From Lysobacterales bacterium (lineage in GTDB: Bacteria > Pseudomonadota > Gammaproteobacteria > Xanthomonadales > SZUA-5): DNA of 64,000 nucleotides. The notes beneath the pieces are model-generated. The model was not told where the DNA came from. It saw only the letters and a list, made by a program, of their open reading frames with translations, and did not search any database. Location: positions 62,001-126,000 of the forward strand of contig JALHMH010000005.1 in the NCBI GenBank assembly GCA_022844165.1, written 5' to 3'. Below are positions 1 through 9,695 of the stretch, in pieces; the stretch's first letter is position 1, and each line of letters starts with the position of its first letter. Both the position numbers and the translations under genes were made by a program.

Positions 1-2538
1 GACTTTCAACGGCTCGCCCAGATAGTGTCCTTGCCCGTAATCGGCGCCCGATTCAGCAACCCACTTAAGCGTGTGCGCGCTGCCAACGTGTTCGGCGATC
101 ACCTTCAGATCCAGAGCGTGCGCCAACGCGACCATCGATGCCACCATGGTTCGATCGCGCGCCGATTCTCCCAAATCGGCGACAAAACTGCCTTCGATCT
201 TGACGAAATCGACGGGCAGATGCTTGAGGTGGCTGATCGATGAAAAGCCCGTTCCGAAATCGTCCAGGGCAAAGCGCACGCCTTGTTTGCGCAAACTCTG
301 GATGAACCTTCGAGCCGTATGCAGACTGCCGATTTCGCTGGTTTCCGTGACTTCAAAAATAACACGTTCAGCAGAGACCCCTGAACCGGCAATCAAGTTG
401 TCGATCAATTTCATCGAGTCGGCATCTTGCAGTGTTGCGTTCGAAAGATTGATGGTCAGTCCCACACGCGAGTCTGCATCGAGCGCAGCAAGGAACTTCA
501 GCGCCCTGCCGATCACCCATAGGTCGATCTTAGGCATCATGCCGACGCGTTCGGCAAGTGGCACAAATACGCTGGGGCTGACGATCTGACCGTCGCGATT
601 AATCATGCGTATCAGCACTTCGAACAATGCCTCCCCGCCTGTGTGCTGGAGCAAACGCCACGCCTGATTACGCAATGCGGCTTCATCGACATCGCGAAGC
701 ACCGGCATCGGCAGGATGGGCTGCATCAGCAGCACGAAACGATCTTCATGCAACGCATCTTTGAGGCGCACGATCCAGCCGGCATCCAACTCTCGCGCGA
801 TGCGCGCATCGGCACCCGCAACGTAGATCTGCGTTTGATCGCGCCCACGCCGTTTTGCATCCTGGCAAGCCAGACGCGCATGTTCCAACACGTACTCGCC
901 GCTCGGCGCGTCGCCAGAAAGAATCGCCACGCCAACGGATCCCGACACCATCGCCGGACGGCCATACATCAAGTAGCGGGCGTCCTTGAGCAGTTCGCGG
1001 AGTCCATCGGCGATCGTGAACAGATTTTCGAGCTGCACGTTCGAAAGCACCATGGCGAAGTGGTCGTCTTCCAGTCGCGCCACCAGATCATCCTGGCGCA
1101 AGCGTTGCGACAGCAGTTGCCCAACGTCGGCGAGCACGCGATCTGCCGCCTGTTGTCCGGAGTTTTCGACAATCGCGTGAAAACGGTCGATATCGATATA
1201 GAGCAATGCCGAGTATCCGCCGCGTTCGCGCCTGCGTTCGAGTTCCTGCGTCAGCGACTGGATCAAGTGTCGACGATTCGCCAGGCCGGTTAATTGATCG
1301 TGCTGCAACTCCCAGCGCAGACGATCCGCACTCTTACGCTCGGAGATGTTCCGGAACACGACCACCGTGCCCTCGCGGCGTCCCGAGATCGCCAGAGACA
1401 ACACGGTACATTCGACCGGCAGCGGCTGCCCGAGGCGTGTCCAGAACACGGTCTCATGGCCGTTGAGTTCCTGGCCGTTGGCGTACGCCTTGGACAACGC
1501 CGATTCGCTGCTGCTGACCGGCTCACCGTCTTCGGCGGCAAAGTGAAACAAACTATGCGCCGTCTTGCCAATCAGGTCCTCTTCATCGAGAAAATTCAGT
1601 AGCCGAATCGCCGCGGGATTGACGAAGGTGATGACGCCCTGCCCGTCAACGCCGTACACGCCATCGCCCACCGATCGTAAGATCCCGCCGAGTCGTTGAC
1701 GATCCGCCTCGATGGACTTTTGCGTCTGGATCGTACGCGCCAGTGCCTTGATGCGGACCAGTGTCAGCTCCAGCACTTCGTTTTTGAACATGCACTCCAT
1801 CGCACCGGCCTCAAGGCACTTCTTGATGATGGCGTCCTTGTAACTGCCAGTAATGATGGCGATCGGCATGTGTTGGGTCGTCGGCGACTCGACGAACTTG
1901 CGCGTCAGCTCATCGCCACTGCCATCTGGCAGGTAGTAGTCGAGTATCGCCAGATCGTAGGCGCCGGATTGTCCCTTGGCAAAACCCTCCTGGATCGAAG
2001 CGGCGGTATCGACGACAAATCCATTGTTCTCCAGGAGCTGTCGATAGGCAAATCTGACGCTCTGCGAGTCGTCGACAAACAGAACCTTGAGCGGCGGAGC
2101 GGTTGCCGGTCGTTCGACAGCAACAATGGCCACGCCGCCTGGTTCGGCGCGTTCGATTTCTGGTGGCAGCAGTTGTTTGAGCGCTGCCGGAATCCGCCCA
2201 AAGTTCGACCACAACAAAAGGAACGCGTTTCGCCGACGGGCCAACCAGTCACTGAGCAGTGGTGTCTTTTCGTGCGTCAGGACCAATACCGCCAGCGATG
2301 CCGCCGCGCCTTTGCCCAACGTCTCAAGGATTGCTTCGAATTCAGGCTGCGCGCGTTGCGGAGCGCCAAGGATCAAGACACGGTATTTTGCCTGTCCCGC
2401 TTCGACGGCCGCGATAACCTGCGATGCCTCGGCATAGGAAACGAGAACTTTGTCGGCACTCTGCTTTGATGCCGAAAGCGTTCGTTGCAACAGGTGACTC
2501 AACGTGGACGAGCTTTCGACGATAACGATACCGGACAT
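1..2538 (-). CDS. FimX-like c-di-GMP protein: two receiver domains, PAS, degenerate GGDEF, EAL (C-terminus cut by window edge)
   Basis: The frame is open from an ATG at 2538 to base 1, giving 846 residues; only the last few are missing. Order of domains: a receiver-like domain (about 1-125) that begins VIVESSS and lacks the acidic pair; a second receiver (about 145-270) with VDDS and a phosphoacceptor candidate Asp200 in LDYYLPDG; PAS (about 285-400); GGDEF-type (about 405-570) whose active motif reads LEDDH (489-493); EAL-type (about 600-846) whose signature reads EVL (640-642) but which keeps DDFGTG. A receiver-PAS-degenerate GGDEF-EVL layout is that of FimX/Filp proteins, which bind c-di-GMP and control type IV pili; the GGDEF part cannot be a normal cyclase. 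Retention of DDFGTG means phosphodiesterase activity is not excluded. pilT and a PilZ gene lie elsewhere in the window. The assignment to FimX is inference. Confidence 0.85.
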   Translation of the reverse strand, partial: MSGIVIVESSSTLSHLLQRTLSASKQSADKVLVSYAEASQVIAAVEAGQAKYRVLILGAPQRAQPEFEAILETLGKGAAASLAVLVLTHEKTPLLSDWLARRRNAFLLLWSNFGRIPAALKQLLPPEIERAEPGGVAIVAVERPATAPPLKVLFVDDSQSVRFAYRQLLENNGFVVDTAASIQEGFAKGQSGAYDLAILDYYLPDGSGDELTRKFVESPTTQHMPIAIITGSYKDAIIKKCLEAGAMECMFKNEVLELTLVRIKALARTIQTQKSIEADRQRLGGILRSVGDGVYGVDGQGVITFVNPAAIRLLNFLDEEDLIGKTAHSLFHFAAEDGEPVSSSESALSKAYANGQELNGHETVFWTRLGQPLPVECTVLSLAISGRREGTVVVFRNISERKSADRLRWELQHDQLTGLANRRHLIQSLTQELERRRERGGYSALLYIDIDRFHAIVENSGQQAADRVLADVGQLLSQRLRQDDLVARLEDDHFAMVLSNVQLENLFTIADGLRELLKDARYLMYGRPAMVSGSVGVAILSGDAPSGEYVLEHARLACQDAKRRGRDQTQIYVAGADARIARELDAGWIVRLKDALHEDRFVLLMQPILPMPVLRDVDEAALRNQAWRLLQHTGGEALFEVLIRMINRDGQIVSPSVFVPLAERVGMMPKIDLWVIGRALKFLAALDADSRVGLTINLSNATLQDADSMKLIDNLIAGSGVSAERVIFEVTETSEIGSLHTARRFIQSLRKQGVRFALDDFGTGFSSISHLKHLPVDFVKIEGSFVADLGESARDRTMVASMVALAHALDLKVIAEHVGSAHTLKWVAESGADYGQGHYLGEPLKV

Positions 2539-2832
2539 GGAGCAAGACCGATAAAACAAGGGGCCGAAATCTCAACAGGGCGCCGCAGGAAAATCAAGTT
2601 ATTTCGCGCACTTGTGACAAAGCGCATGGTTCGAAACGCTCGACAGAAACCTGCCGGAACGGCGTGAAGGCAGCCGCTGCTTGGTAAAAGTTTCGCCTCA
2701 TCGCTCCAGCTCCCCCGCTTCGTCAAGGACGCCAGGCGGTCGGAGGCAGGGCCCCGCCGGTTGGTCGCAATATCGAACTCGCGCAACGTCCGCTCGTGTA
2801 GCCTTGGCGGCAACTTACGCCCGGACACCCAA

Positions 2833-3720
2833 GTGCAATCGGTACTGTTGCTGCCGTTGAGTACGACCATTCTATGTGTCAGCACGCTGATCCATGTGCT
2901 GCCCTTGTTTGCCCTCGCGCTGATGAAGCTGGCGATCCCAATTGATCGTGTGCGGGGCCGTCTTGGTACTGCGCTGATTTCAATCGCCGAGAACTGGATC
3001 GCCGTCAACAGCAGGCTTATCGACTGGCTGGCACCGGGCAATTGGCAAGTCATCGGCGGCGAGAAACTGCGCTACCAGGGTTGGTATCTTGTTGCCTGCA
3101 ACCATCAAAGCTGGGTGGATATTCCGGTTCTGCAAAAAGTGTTCAACCGGCGCATCCCGTTCCTGAAGTTTTTCCTCAAACAGCAGTTGATCTGGGTACC
3201 GGTCCTGGGACTGGCGTGGTGGGCCCTCGATTTTCCGTTCATGCGCCGCTACAGTCGGGCAGACATCGCACGCGATCCAGGCAAACGTGGCAAAGACCGC
3301 GAAGTCACCAAGCGCGCGTGCGCCAGGTTCGCAACTTTGCCGGTATCGGTGATGAACTTTGTTGAAGGCACTCGACGGACCGACGCCAAACATACAGCGC
3401 AATCGCCCGAATTCCGCCATCTGCTCAAGCCAAAAGCTGGGGGCACCGCATTCGTGATCGACGCTATGGGCGACATGCTGCAATCGCTGGTCGATGTGAC
3501 GATTGTTTATCCCGACGGAACGCCAAGCATGCTGTCGTTACTGAGCGGCAAAATGCGCCGCGTCATCGTCCACATCCGTGAGCGCGAGATACCGCCAGAT
3601 CTGAAATCCGGAGATTATGAGCAGGACGAACAGTTCCGGCGCCGCTTTCAGCAGTGGATCAACCAGATCTGGGTCGAAAAAGACGCCTTGATCGAGCGGT
3701 TGCAATCCAGTGCAGTGTGA
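2833..3720 (+). CDS. YihG-like 1-acylglycerol-3-phosphate acyltransferase family protein
   Basis: About 295 residues. An N-terminal hydrophobic segment (about 4-30) is followed by the PlsC acyltransferase motifs NHQSWVD (NHx4D catalytic pair) and FVEGTR (acceptor binding), with the YihG-typical stretch FLKQQLIWVP and MRRYSRA between them. It should transfer an acyl chain to a lysophospholipid at the inner membrane. The frame is open from a TTG at 2761, but the preceding residues are unlike a membrane anchor; a GTG at 2833 places the start just before the hydrophobic helix as in E. coli YihG, so I chose it. No strong ribosome binding site decides the matter. The stop overlaps the start of rlmC by 11 bases. 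Confidence 0.85.
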   Translation: MQSVLLLPLSTTILCVSTLIHVLPLFALALMKLAIPIDRVRGRLGTALISIAENWIAVNSRLIDWLAPGNWQVIGGEKLRYQGWYLVACNHQSWVDIPVLQKVFNRRIPFLKFFLKQQLIWVPVLGLAWWALDFPFMRRYSRADIARDPGKRGKDREVTKRACARFATLPVSVMNFVEGTRRTDAKHTAQSPEFRHLLKPKAGGTAFVIDAMGDMLQSLVDVTIVYPDGTPSMLSLLSGKMRRVIVHIREREIPPDLKSGDYEQDEQFRRRFQQWINQIWVEKDALIERLQSSAV

Positions 3721-4813
3721 AGACTATAAGGCTGGTCGTTGCGCCTCTTGTACCGAGATCGCACGATCGTACGATGAGCAGCTGAAGCAAAAGTGCCAGT
3801 CTGCATTGGCACTGCTGCCGCAAATCGAGTCCTGGCATGCTCCAGAGCGATCGCCAGAGTCGGCGTTCCGCAACAAGGCGAAAATGGCAGTGGGCGGGGG
3901 TATCGCGGAACCAACACTGGGGCTCGCCTTGCCGGGCCGCAATCCCGTAGACCTTCGCGCCTGTCCACTTTACCCTGCATCCATGGCAACCAGCCTGGCC
4001 CTCGCAGCAGAATGGCTGGCTGCGGCGCAGATCGCACCTTACGACGTGAGCACGCGCCGCGGCGAAGCCAAGTTTGTTCTGCTGACCGAAGCACCGGGGA
4101 CGGGTGAACAAATGCTGCGGTTCGTCCTGCGATCCCGCGAAGGTTTGAGTCGCCTGCAAATCCGATTGGCGGAATTTCTTCGCCGCGCGCCTGCCCTGAG
4201 TGTCGTCACCGCCAATCTACTGCCCGAACACCGAGCCTCGACCGAAGGCCCCGATGAAATCCTGCTCACCGACACCTCGGCCATTCGCTGCGTCATCAAC
4301 GGACACACTTTCTGGCTCCCCCCGCAAGCCTTCTTGCAAACCAACTCAACGGTAGCCGCTGCGCTGTACCGCACAGCCTGCGACTGGCTGGCGCACCATT
4401 CCGGCGTTGTGTGGGATTTGTATTGCGGCATCGGCGTATTCGCCAACCACCTCGTGCGTGCCGATCGCGAAATTGTCGCGATCGAGTCGAGTCACGCGGC
4501 AGTGAACGCCGGACGTCGCCTGCTGACCTCTGTGCGCTATGTTGCCGACGACGCCACACAGTTTGCATTGAGCAACGACCCGCCCGATGTGGCCGTCGTC
4601 AATCCGCCTCGCGCCGGCCTTTCGCAGGCGCTGTGCCGATGGCTCGACTGCAACGGCCCACAGGCACTGCTCTACTCGAGTTGCAATCCGGAAACACTCG
4701 GCCGCGATTTGAACTTTTTGCAGAAATATTGCGCGAAGGATGCGAAGCTATTCGATATGTTTCCGCATACCAGACACGCTGAGATTTTGGTGCGGCTCGA
4801 AAGAGCTGCCTGA
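3710..4813 (+). CDS. rlmC: 23S rRNA (uracil(747)-C(5))-methyltransferase RlmC
   Basis: 367 residues. The start MQCEDYKAGRCASC carries three of the four [4Fe-4S] ligands (Cys3, Cys11, Cys14), with Cys85 in RACPLYP as the fourth. NKAKM, the SAM site DLYCGIGVF, the NPPRAGL motif and the catalytic cysteine in YSSCNPETL follow, ending with LFDMFPHT. The cysteine spacing at the very N-terminus and the absence of a TRAM domain separate RlmC (RumB) from RlmD. It makes m5U747 in 23S rRNA using SAM. The gene overlaps the upstream acyltransferase by 11 bases, so the two are probably cotranscribed. Confidence 0.95.
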   Translation: MQCEDYKAGRCASCTEIARSYDEQLKQKCQSALALLPQIESWHAPERSPESAFRNKAKMAVGGGIAEPTLGLALPGRNPVDLRACPLYPASMATSLALAAEWLAAAQIAPYDVSTRRGEAKFVLLTEAPGTGEQMLRFVLRSREGLSRLQIRLAEFLRRAPALSVVTANLLPEHRASTEGPDEILLTDTSAIRCVINGHTFWLPPQAFLQTNSTVAAALYRTACDWLAHHSGVVWDLYCGIGVFANHLVRADREIVAIESSHAAVNAGRRLLTSVRYVADDATQFALSNDPPDVAVVNPPRAGLSQALCRWLDCNGPQALLYSSCNPETLGRDLNFLQKYCAKDAKLFDMFPHTRHAEILVRLERAA

Positions 4814-4884
4814 GTATGGATCGACCAACAGTCAGAGCCTGCGAACACGCCTGATGACGTCAAGTGAGACTTGGATTGGAACCT

Positions 4885-6306
4885 ATGCAACCACTGCCAA
4901 TTCGAAACCCGCGAACTGGCGTCATCGAAGGTACTTTTGCTGCCACCGATCCCAACGAGGTGGCGCGACGGGCTGACGCCCTGCGCCTGGCTCAACCGGG
5001 CTTCGCCGCGTTGTCAATCGAAGAACGAAGCGCGCTGCTCGTCGAATGGGCAAAGAACTTGCGCCTGCTGCAAACGACGCTGTTGGCCGCTCTGGTCGCC
5101 GATACGGGGCGCCATCGTATCGAAGAAATCGAATTGCAGGCAGCGATCGCCGGAATTGAACGTTGGGCTCGATTCGGCCCCGGTCTGCTCGATGTCCGCG
5201 AAGGTCGCTCGGCGGCTGTGCCTTCGGTTCGTTATCGCACTCAGCGCATCTCATATGCGCTCACTGGTGTCATCAGTCCCTGGAACTTCCCGCTACTGCT
5301 TTCATTGATCGATACCGTGCCGGCACTGCTGGCGGGTTCGGCGGTACTCATCAAGCCGAGCGAAGTCACGCCTAGATTTGTCGAACCTCTGCTCGCCAGC
5401 ATCCGCAATGTTCCCGTATTGAGCGATGTCCTGGATGTGATTCTCGGCGGTGGCGCGACCGGCGCTGCCTTGGTGGATGTTGCCGATATCGTCTGTTTTA
5501 CCGGCAGCGTTGCGACAGGTCGGAAAGTGGCGCGCGCCGCGGCCGAGCGGCTCATTCCAGTTTTTTTGGAACTGGGCGGCAAAGATCCGTTAATCGTGCT
5601 GCCTGGCAGCGATCTGGATCGCGCCAGCGACGCCGCGCTGCGCGCCTCAATTCAAGCAACAGGGCAAGCGTGCCAATCGATCGAACGGGTCTACGTGCAT
5701 GAGTGCCAGCATGACGAATTCGTCGATCGACTGGTCGCCAAGGCCCAGGCTATGGAGCTCAACACCCCGCAACTCCGACATGGCCATATAGGCCCACTGA
5801 TTTTCGACCGCCAGGCGGATGTCATTGCCGCACAACTGGAAGATGCCATCAAGAAAGGCGCGAAAATCGCCTGCGGTGGCAATATCGAACACTGGCAAGG
5901 CGGTTGCTGGCTGAAACCCACGGTCCTGACCGAAGTGACCCATGCGATGTCGATCATGCGCGACGAGACCTTTGGACCGGTCATCCCGGTGATGCGCTAT
6001 GGCGACGTTGACGAGGCAGTACGCCTGGCCAATGACAGTGAATTTGGCTTGTCCGCGGCGGTCATTGGCCCGGACGAAGCGCTGTCGCTGGCTGTCGCCG
6101 AACGGCTCGAAGCTGGCGCCGTGAGTGTCAACGACGCCGGACTGACCAGCTTTGTTCACGAAGCGGAAAAACAGTCGTTCAAGCATTCCGGCCTTGGTGG
6201 CTCGCGCATGGGGCCATCTGGCCTTGAGCGCTTTTTCCGGCGCAAGGCGATTCTGATTCAGGAAGGAGCCCCGATCCCAATGAGTCTGTTTGCCGAAAAC
6301 GAATGA
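4885..6306 (+). CDS. NAD(P)-dependent aldehyde dehydrogenase family protein
   Basis: 473 residues from the ATG at 4885; a GTG at 4864 would add seven residues of no evident conservation. Family landmarks: SPWNFP and KPSE (cofactor binding), FTGSVATG (Rossmann turn), the general-base glutamate in LELGGKDP, the nucleophilic cysteine in GQACQS, and ETFGPV near the C-terminus. It oxidises an aldehyde to an acid; the family resembles succinate-semialdehyde and coniferyl-aldehyde enzymes but the substrate cannot be read from sequence. Its stop overlaps the next start as ATGA (6303-6306), which couples it to a c-di-GMP enzyme, an uncommon pairing. Confidence 0.9.
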   Translation: MQPLPIRNPRTGVIEGTFAATDPNEVARRADALRLAQPGFAALSIEERSALLVEWAKNLRLLQTTLLAALVADTGRHRIEEIELQAAIAGIERWARFGPGLLDVREGRSAAVPSVRYRTQRISYALTGVISPWNFPLLLSLIDTVPALLAGSAVLIKPSEVTPRFVEPLLASIRNVPVLSDVLDVILGGGATGAALVDVADIVCFTGSVATGRKVARAAAERLIPVFLELGGKDPLIVLPGSDLDRASDAALRASIQATGQACQSIERVYVHECQHDEFVDRLVAKAQAMELNTPQLRHGHIGPLIFDRQADVIAAQLEDAIKKGAKIACGGNIEHWQGGCWLKPTVLTEVTHAMSIMRDETFGPVIPVMRYGDVDEAVRLANDSEFGLSAAVIGPDEALSLAVAERLEAGAVSVNDAGLTSFVHEAEKQSFKHSGLGGSRMGPSGLERFFRRKAILIQEGAPIPMSLFAENE

Positions 6307-8879
6307 ACAGCGCGCAGATATCCAAACGCCATGCAATAGACGACCGCGGCCGAGAATTCCTGAATTGGTTGGGGGAGTTGCGCGAACGCGCAAGAAAAAG
6401 CCCATTGGCCGACGAGGACTTCGCCGCTCTCGCAAGTCGCGTGGGCGAATTGCTGCGGCTGATGCGCGCGGCGCTGTCGCGCTACGGCGGTGTTTTTGAC
6501 GCGGCGCCGGACGCCATCACACTGATCGACGCCGACGGCACGCTCATCGACGCAAATCCAGCCGCCTCGGCATTATTTGGATACAGCCGGGATGAGCTGA
6601 AAAAGCTGACCGTTTTCGATTTGAATCCTGACCTGTCGCCGGGATCTTTGCGTGCCGTCTGGGACGAACTCGCGATTGCGAGACCGCATTCCGTGATTGC
6701 GACCAACCGGCACCGCGATGGATCGGAGCTGCCGGTTGAGGTGCACTCTCGGGCATATCTGGAAGACGGCACCAAGCTGGTCGTTGCGATTGCCCGCGAT
6801 CTTCGCGACCGCATCCGCACCCAGGCTGAGCTGGCTGCGAGCGAGGAGCGCTATGGTGCGCTGCTGGAGGCGGTCGACAAAGGTGTACTGATTCACGATG
6901 CCCGTGGTCGAGTGCGCCATTTGAATGCGGCTGCAATGCGAATTCTGGATTTGCAGCCCGCACAAATACTCGGACAAACCCGTTTGTCGGATTGGCAGCT
7001 GTACGACAGCGGCGGAAGACCCATCGAGTGGCAACAAAACCCGGTCGCCGTTTGCCTGCGCGATCGAAAAAGCGTGCTATCGACCATCATCGGGCTTGTG
7101 CATCGCAGCTCAGGCGTTTCCCGATGGCTGCAGATGAGTGTCGTGCCGCAATTTCACGCCGGAGAAGAGTCGCCGTTTCAACTGATCTCTCTGTTCGGCG
7201 ACGTGACTGAGCTCAAACGGGCCAGCGAGTTGTTCGAGAAGGTCCAGATGCTGGCCCGCATCGGCGGCTGGAGCTTCGATGTCGGGCAGCGTTCGTTGTA
7301 CTGGACGGAGGCGCTGTACCGTCTGCTCGGCCGCGATCCAGAGGTGCCTCTGGAGGCGGATGGCCTGGATAGCATGCTGCTCGATTCAGATCGCGAACGC
7401 ATGAAGGCGGCGGTCGCGCGCACATTAGAACAAGGTACCCCTATAGACATCGAAGCCCGGTTAAAACATGCCAGCGGGCGCACAATCTGGGTCCGTATCC
7501 TGGGAAATCCGCTGCGGCGCGATGGCGAGACCTACCAACTGATTGGAACCGTACAAGAAACAACCACCAAGAAAGTCGAAGAGGACCGACTACGTCGCCA
7601 GGCACAGACCGACTCACTCACCGGCTTACTCAATCGCGATACGATCATCGCGCAACTGACCGCTCAACTCGCAACAGACGCGTTGCGACACCCTGCCCTG
7701 TTATACATCGACCTGGATCGTTTCAAGGTCGTGAACGACTTGATTGGCCATAATGGCGGAGATCGCTTGCTGGTATCCGCCGCGCGCCGGATCGCCACAG
7801 CACTTCCAGAGTCAACAGCCCTGGCCCGTTTCGGCGGCGACGAGTTCCTTGCACTATTGACCGACACCCATAACGACGACGCTGTGGAGCGCATCGCCGA
7901 GTCCATCCTCCACGCATTTGCGGCAACTTTTCAGCATGCCGGCGAGGAGTTTGTGATCACGCCCTCGATCGGCATCGCGCGGTATCCGAATGATGGTCTG
8001 AACGCCCAGGCCTTACTGAATCATGCGGATGTCGCGATGTACGAGGCCAAGCGTCGAGGGCGCAACAACTGGCAGCTGTTTTCCCCGGCGCTCGCACTGC
8101 AGTTGAAGGAGAACCTGCTGATCGAAACGCAATTGCGGCGCGCGATTGAAAACGAGGAACTTTACCTGCAGTACCAGCCCAAAATCGACCTTACGACGGG
8201 AAATGTCGTTGGCGCCGAAGCACTTCTCCGCTGGCGATCGCGCATGTTGGGCGAACTGGCTCCGGACACTTTCATACCCATTGCTGAAACCAGCGGAGAT
8301 ATCGTCCGCATCGGCGCATTCGTACTCCAGGCAGCCTGCCGCCAACTGCGCGACTGGTGGAGCATGGGGCTGAAAGTCGACCATGTCGCAGTGAACGTCT
8401 CGTTCCGCCAGTTTCTGGCCGAAAACTTCGAACGCAGCGTTCGCGATGCGCTGACGCAGGCGCAATTGCCCGCGCACGCGCTGGAGCTGGAAATGACCGA
8501 ACGCGCATTGATCGAGGATGCGCCAGCAACCGAACGCACACTTGCGGCCCTGAAGTCGCTGGGCGTGGCGATCAGCATTGATGACTTTGGCGAGGGCTAT
8601 TCCGCGCTGGGTTATTTGCGGCGCCTGCCGATCGCCGGCATCAAGATCAGCCATCATTTCATGCAGGGCGTGCCGGCAAATGCCACCGACGCACGGCTCT
8701 GCGAAGTGATCATTCAGATGGCCAATGCCCTGGATCTGACGGTCGTCGCAGAAGGCGTGGAAACGATCGAACAGCGAGACTTTTTGCTGGTCCACGGCGC
8801 CAAGGTCGCGCAAGGCTACTTCTTTGCCAGGCCAATGGCCCCCGCGGACTTTGAACGCTTCGCCCGCGACCGGCTGTAG
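6303..8879 (+). CDS. PAS-PAS-PAS-GGDEF-EAL protein, predicted bifunctional c-di-GMP cyclase/phosphodiesterase
   Basis: 858 residues, no signal peptide or membrane segment, so cytosolic sensing is expected. Three PAS-type domains (about 55-180, 185-305, 310-430) precede a GGDEF domain with intact ARFGGDEF and a DSLTGLLNR entry motif, then an EAL domain with intact GAEALLRW. The EAL loop reads DDFGEG instead of the usual DDFGTG, and the later Lys motif is KISHHF instead of KIDxSF; the Lys is kept. Both activities are therefore possible, with the phosphodiesterase the less certain. The ATG overlaps the aldehyde dehydrogenase stop, and the stop lies three bases from the convergent peptidase gene. 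Confidence 0.93.
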   Translation: MNSAQISKRHAIDDRGREFLNWLGELRERARKSPLADEDFAALASRVGELLRLMRAALSRYGGVFDAAPDAITLIDADGTLIDANPAASALFGYSRDELKKLTVFDLNPDLSPGSLRAVWDELAIARPHSVIATNRHRDGSELPVEVHSRAYLEDGTKLVVAIARDLRDRIRTQAELAASEERYGALLEAVDKGVLIHDARGRVRHLNAAAMRILDLQPAQILGQTRLSDWQLYDSGGRPIEWQQNPVAVCLRDRKSVLSTIIGLVHRSSGVSRWLQMSVVPQFHAGEESPFQLISLFGDVTELKRASELFEKVQMLARIGGWSFDVGQRSLYWTEALYRLLGRDPEVPLEADGLDSMLLDSDRERMKAAVARTLEQGTPIDIEARLKHASGRTIWVRILGNPLRRDGETYQLIGTVQETTTKKVEEDRLRRQAQTDSLTGLLNRDTIIAQLTAQLATDALRHPALLYIDLDRFKVVNDLIGHNGGDRLLVSAARRIATALPESTALARFGGDEFLALLTDTHNDDAVERIAESILHAFAATFQHAGEEFVITPSIGIARYPNDGLNAQALLNHADVAMYEAKRRGRNNWQLFSPALALQLKENLLIETQLRRAIENEELYLQYQPKIDLTTGNVVGAEALLRWRSRMLGELAPDTFIPIAETSGDIVRIGAFVLQAACRQLRDWWSMGLKVDHVAVNVSFRQFLAENFERSVRDALTQAQLPAHALELEMTERALIEDAPATERTLAALKSLGVAISIDDFGEGYSALGYLRRLPIAGIKISHHFMQGVPANATDARLCEVIIQMANALDLTVVAEGVETIEQRDFLLVHGAKVAQGYFFARPMAPADFERFARDRL

Positions 8880-8882
8880 CGT

Positions 8883-9695
8883 CTATTCGGCCACGACTCG
8901 TCGATCGATATCGAAACGCATACCTGCCGTCAAAATATGCATGCGCACATTGGTAATGCTCACCGCCTCGCCGGGATTGGCTTCCGCAAGCGATGAATGG
9001 CGAACTTCCGCCGGATCGAGCACTAACACCGTACTGTTTCCCACCACTTCAAGTACGTTATCGGGACCGATGAACGCTGCTGTGTCTTCGTCGATACCCA
9101 GGGCCAATGCGAACGGGTTCAGTGCAATCGCGGTCAACAGTCGCCCAATGCGGTCGCGCTGCCGAAAGTGCTGATCGATCATGATTTTGTTCGACAGGCC
9201 CAGGCCCGGCGCCAGGCTCACCATGCCCGCCCGGGGCGTCGCACCCTCTTCGCCGTGCGCGATCATGTGTGCCGGCATAATTGCTGCGCCTGCACTGGTA
9301 CCGGCGATGGGCATGCCGTTCGCATTGCGGCGGCGCAAGAGCTTGGCGACCGGCGTTCCACCAATCGTCGTCGACAAGCGCAACTGGTTCCCGCCAGTAA
9401 TGAACACACCGTCGCATTGGCTCAGTACATTGAGCGCCGAATCGTCATCACAATCCTCGCGCCGAGCAAACTGTAAGATCTTGGTATCCGCTGCATCGAA
9501 GCCGCTGAACAAATCTTGGTAGACACGACCAGCGTCATCGCGCCGCGATGCCGTTGGAATAATCGCAATCGACGGTCGCTTGCCGCACAAACGCACGAAA
9601 CGCTTGAGAATTGCCGCGTCGCCGATCTTGTCTTCAGCGCCGCCGATGGGTATCAAAAACCCGCGAGGTTGTGCGGTGGTGGCATGTGCGGGCAA
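8883..9695 (-). CDS. Cyanophycinase-family (S51) peptidase
   Basis: 270 residues. IPIGGAED at the N-terminus, ITGGNQLRL in the middle and the nucleophile motif GTSAGAA are typical of cyanophycinase (CphB), a serine exopeptidase releasing beta-Asp-Arg dipeptides. LGLSNKIMIDQHF and LGIDEDTAAF are further family blocks. The start is a TTG at 9695: the frame is closed by a TGA a few codons upstream, no in-frame ATG precedes the first conserved block, and GGAG sits eight bases upstream. No cyanophycin synthetase (cphA) lies in the window, so it may act on another isopeptide or on cyanophycin taken up or encoded elsewhere. Confidence 0.88.
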   Translation of the reverse strand: MPAHATTAQPRGFLIPIGGAEDKIGDAAILKRFVRLCGKRPSIAIIPTASRRDDAGRVYQDLFSGFDAADTKILQFARREDCDDDSALNVLSQCDGVFITGGNQLRLSTTIGGTPVAKLLRRRNANGMPIAGTSAGAAIMPAHMIAHGEEGATPRAGMVSLAPGLGLSNKIMIDQHFRQRDRIGRLLTAIALNPFALALGIDEDTAAFIGPDNVLEVVGNSTVLVLDPAEVRHSSLAEANPGEAVSITNVRMHILTAGMRFDIDRRVVAE

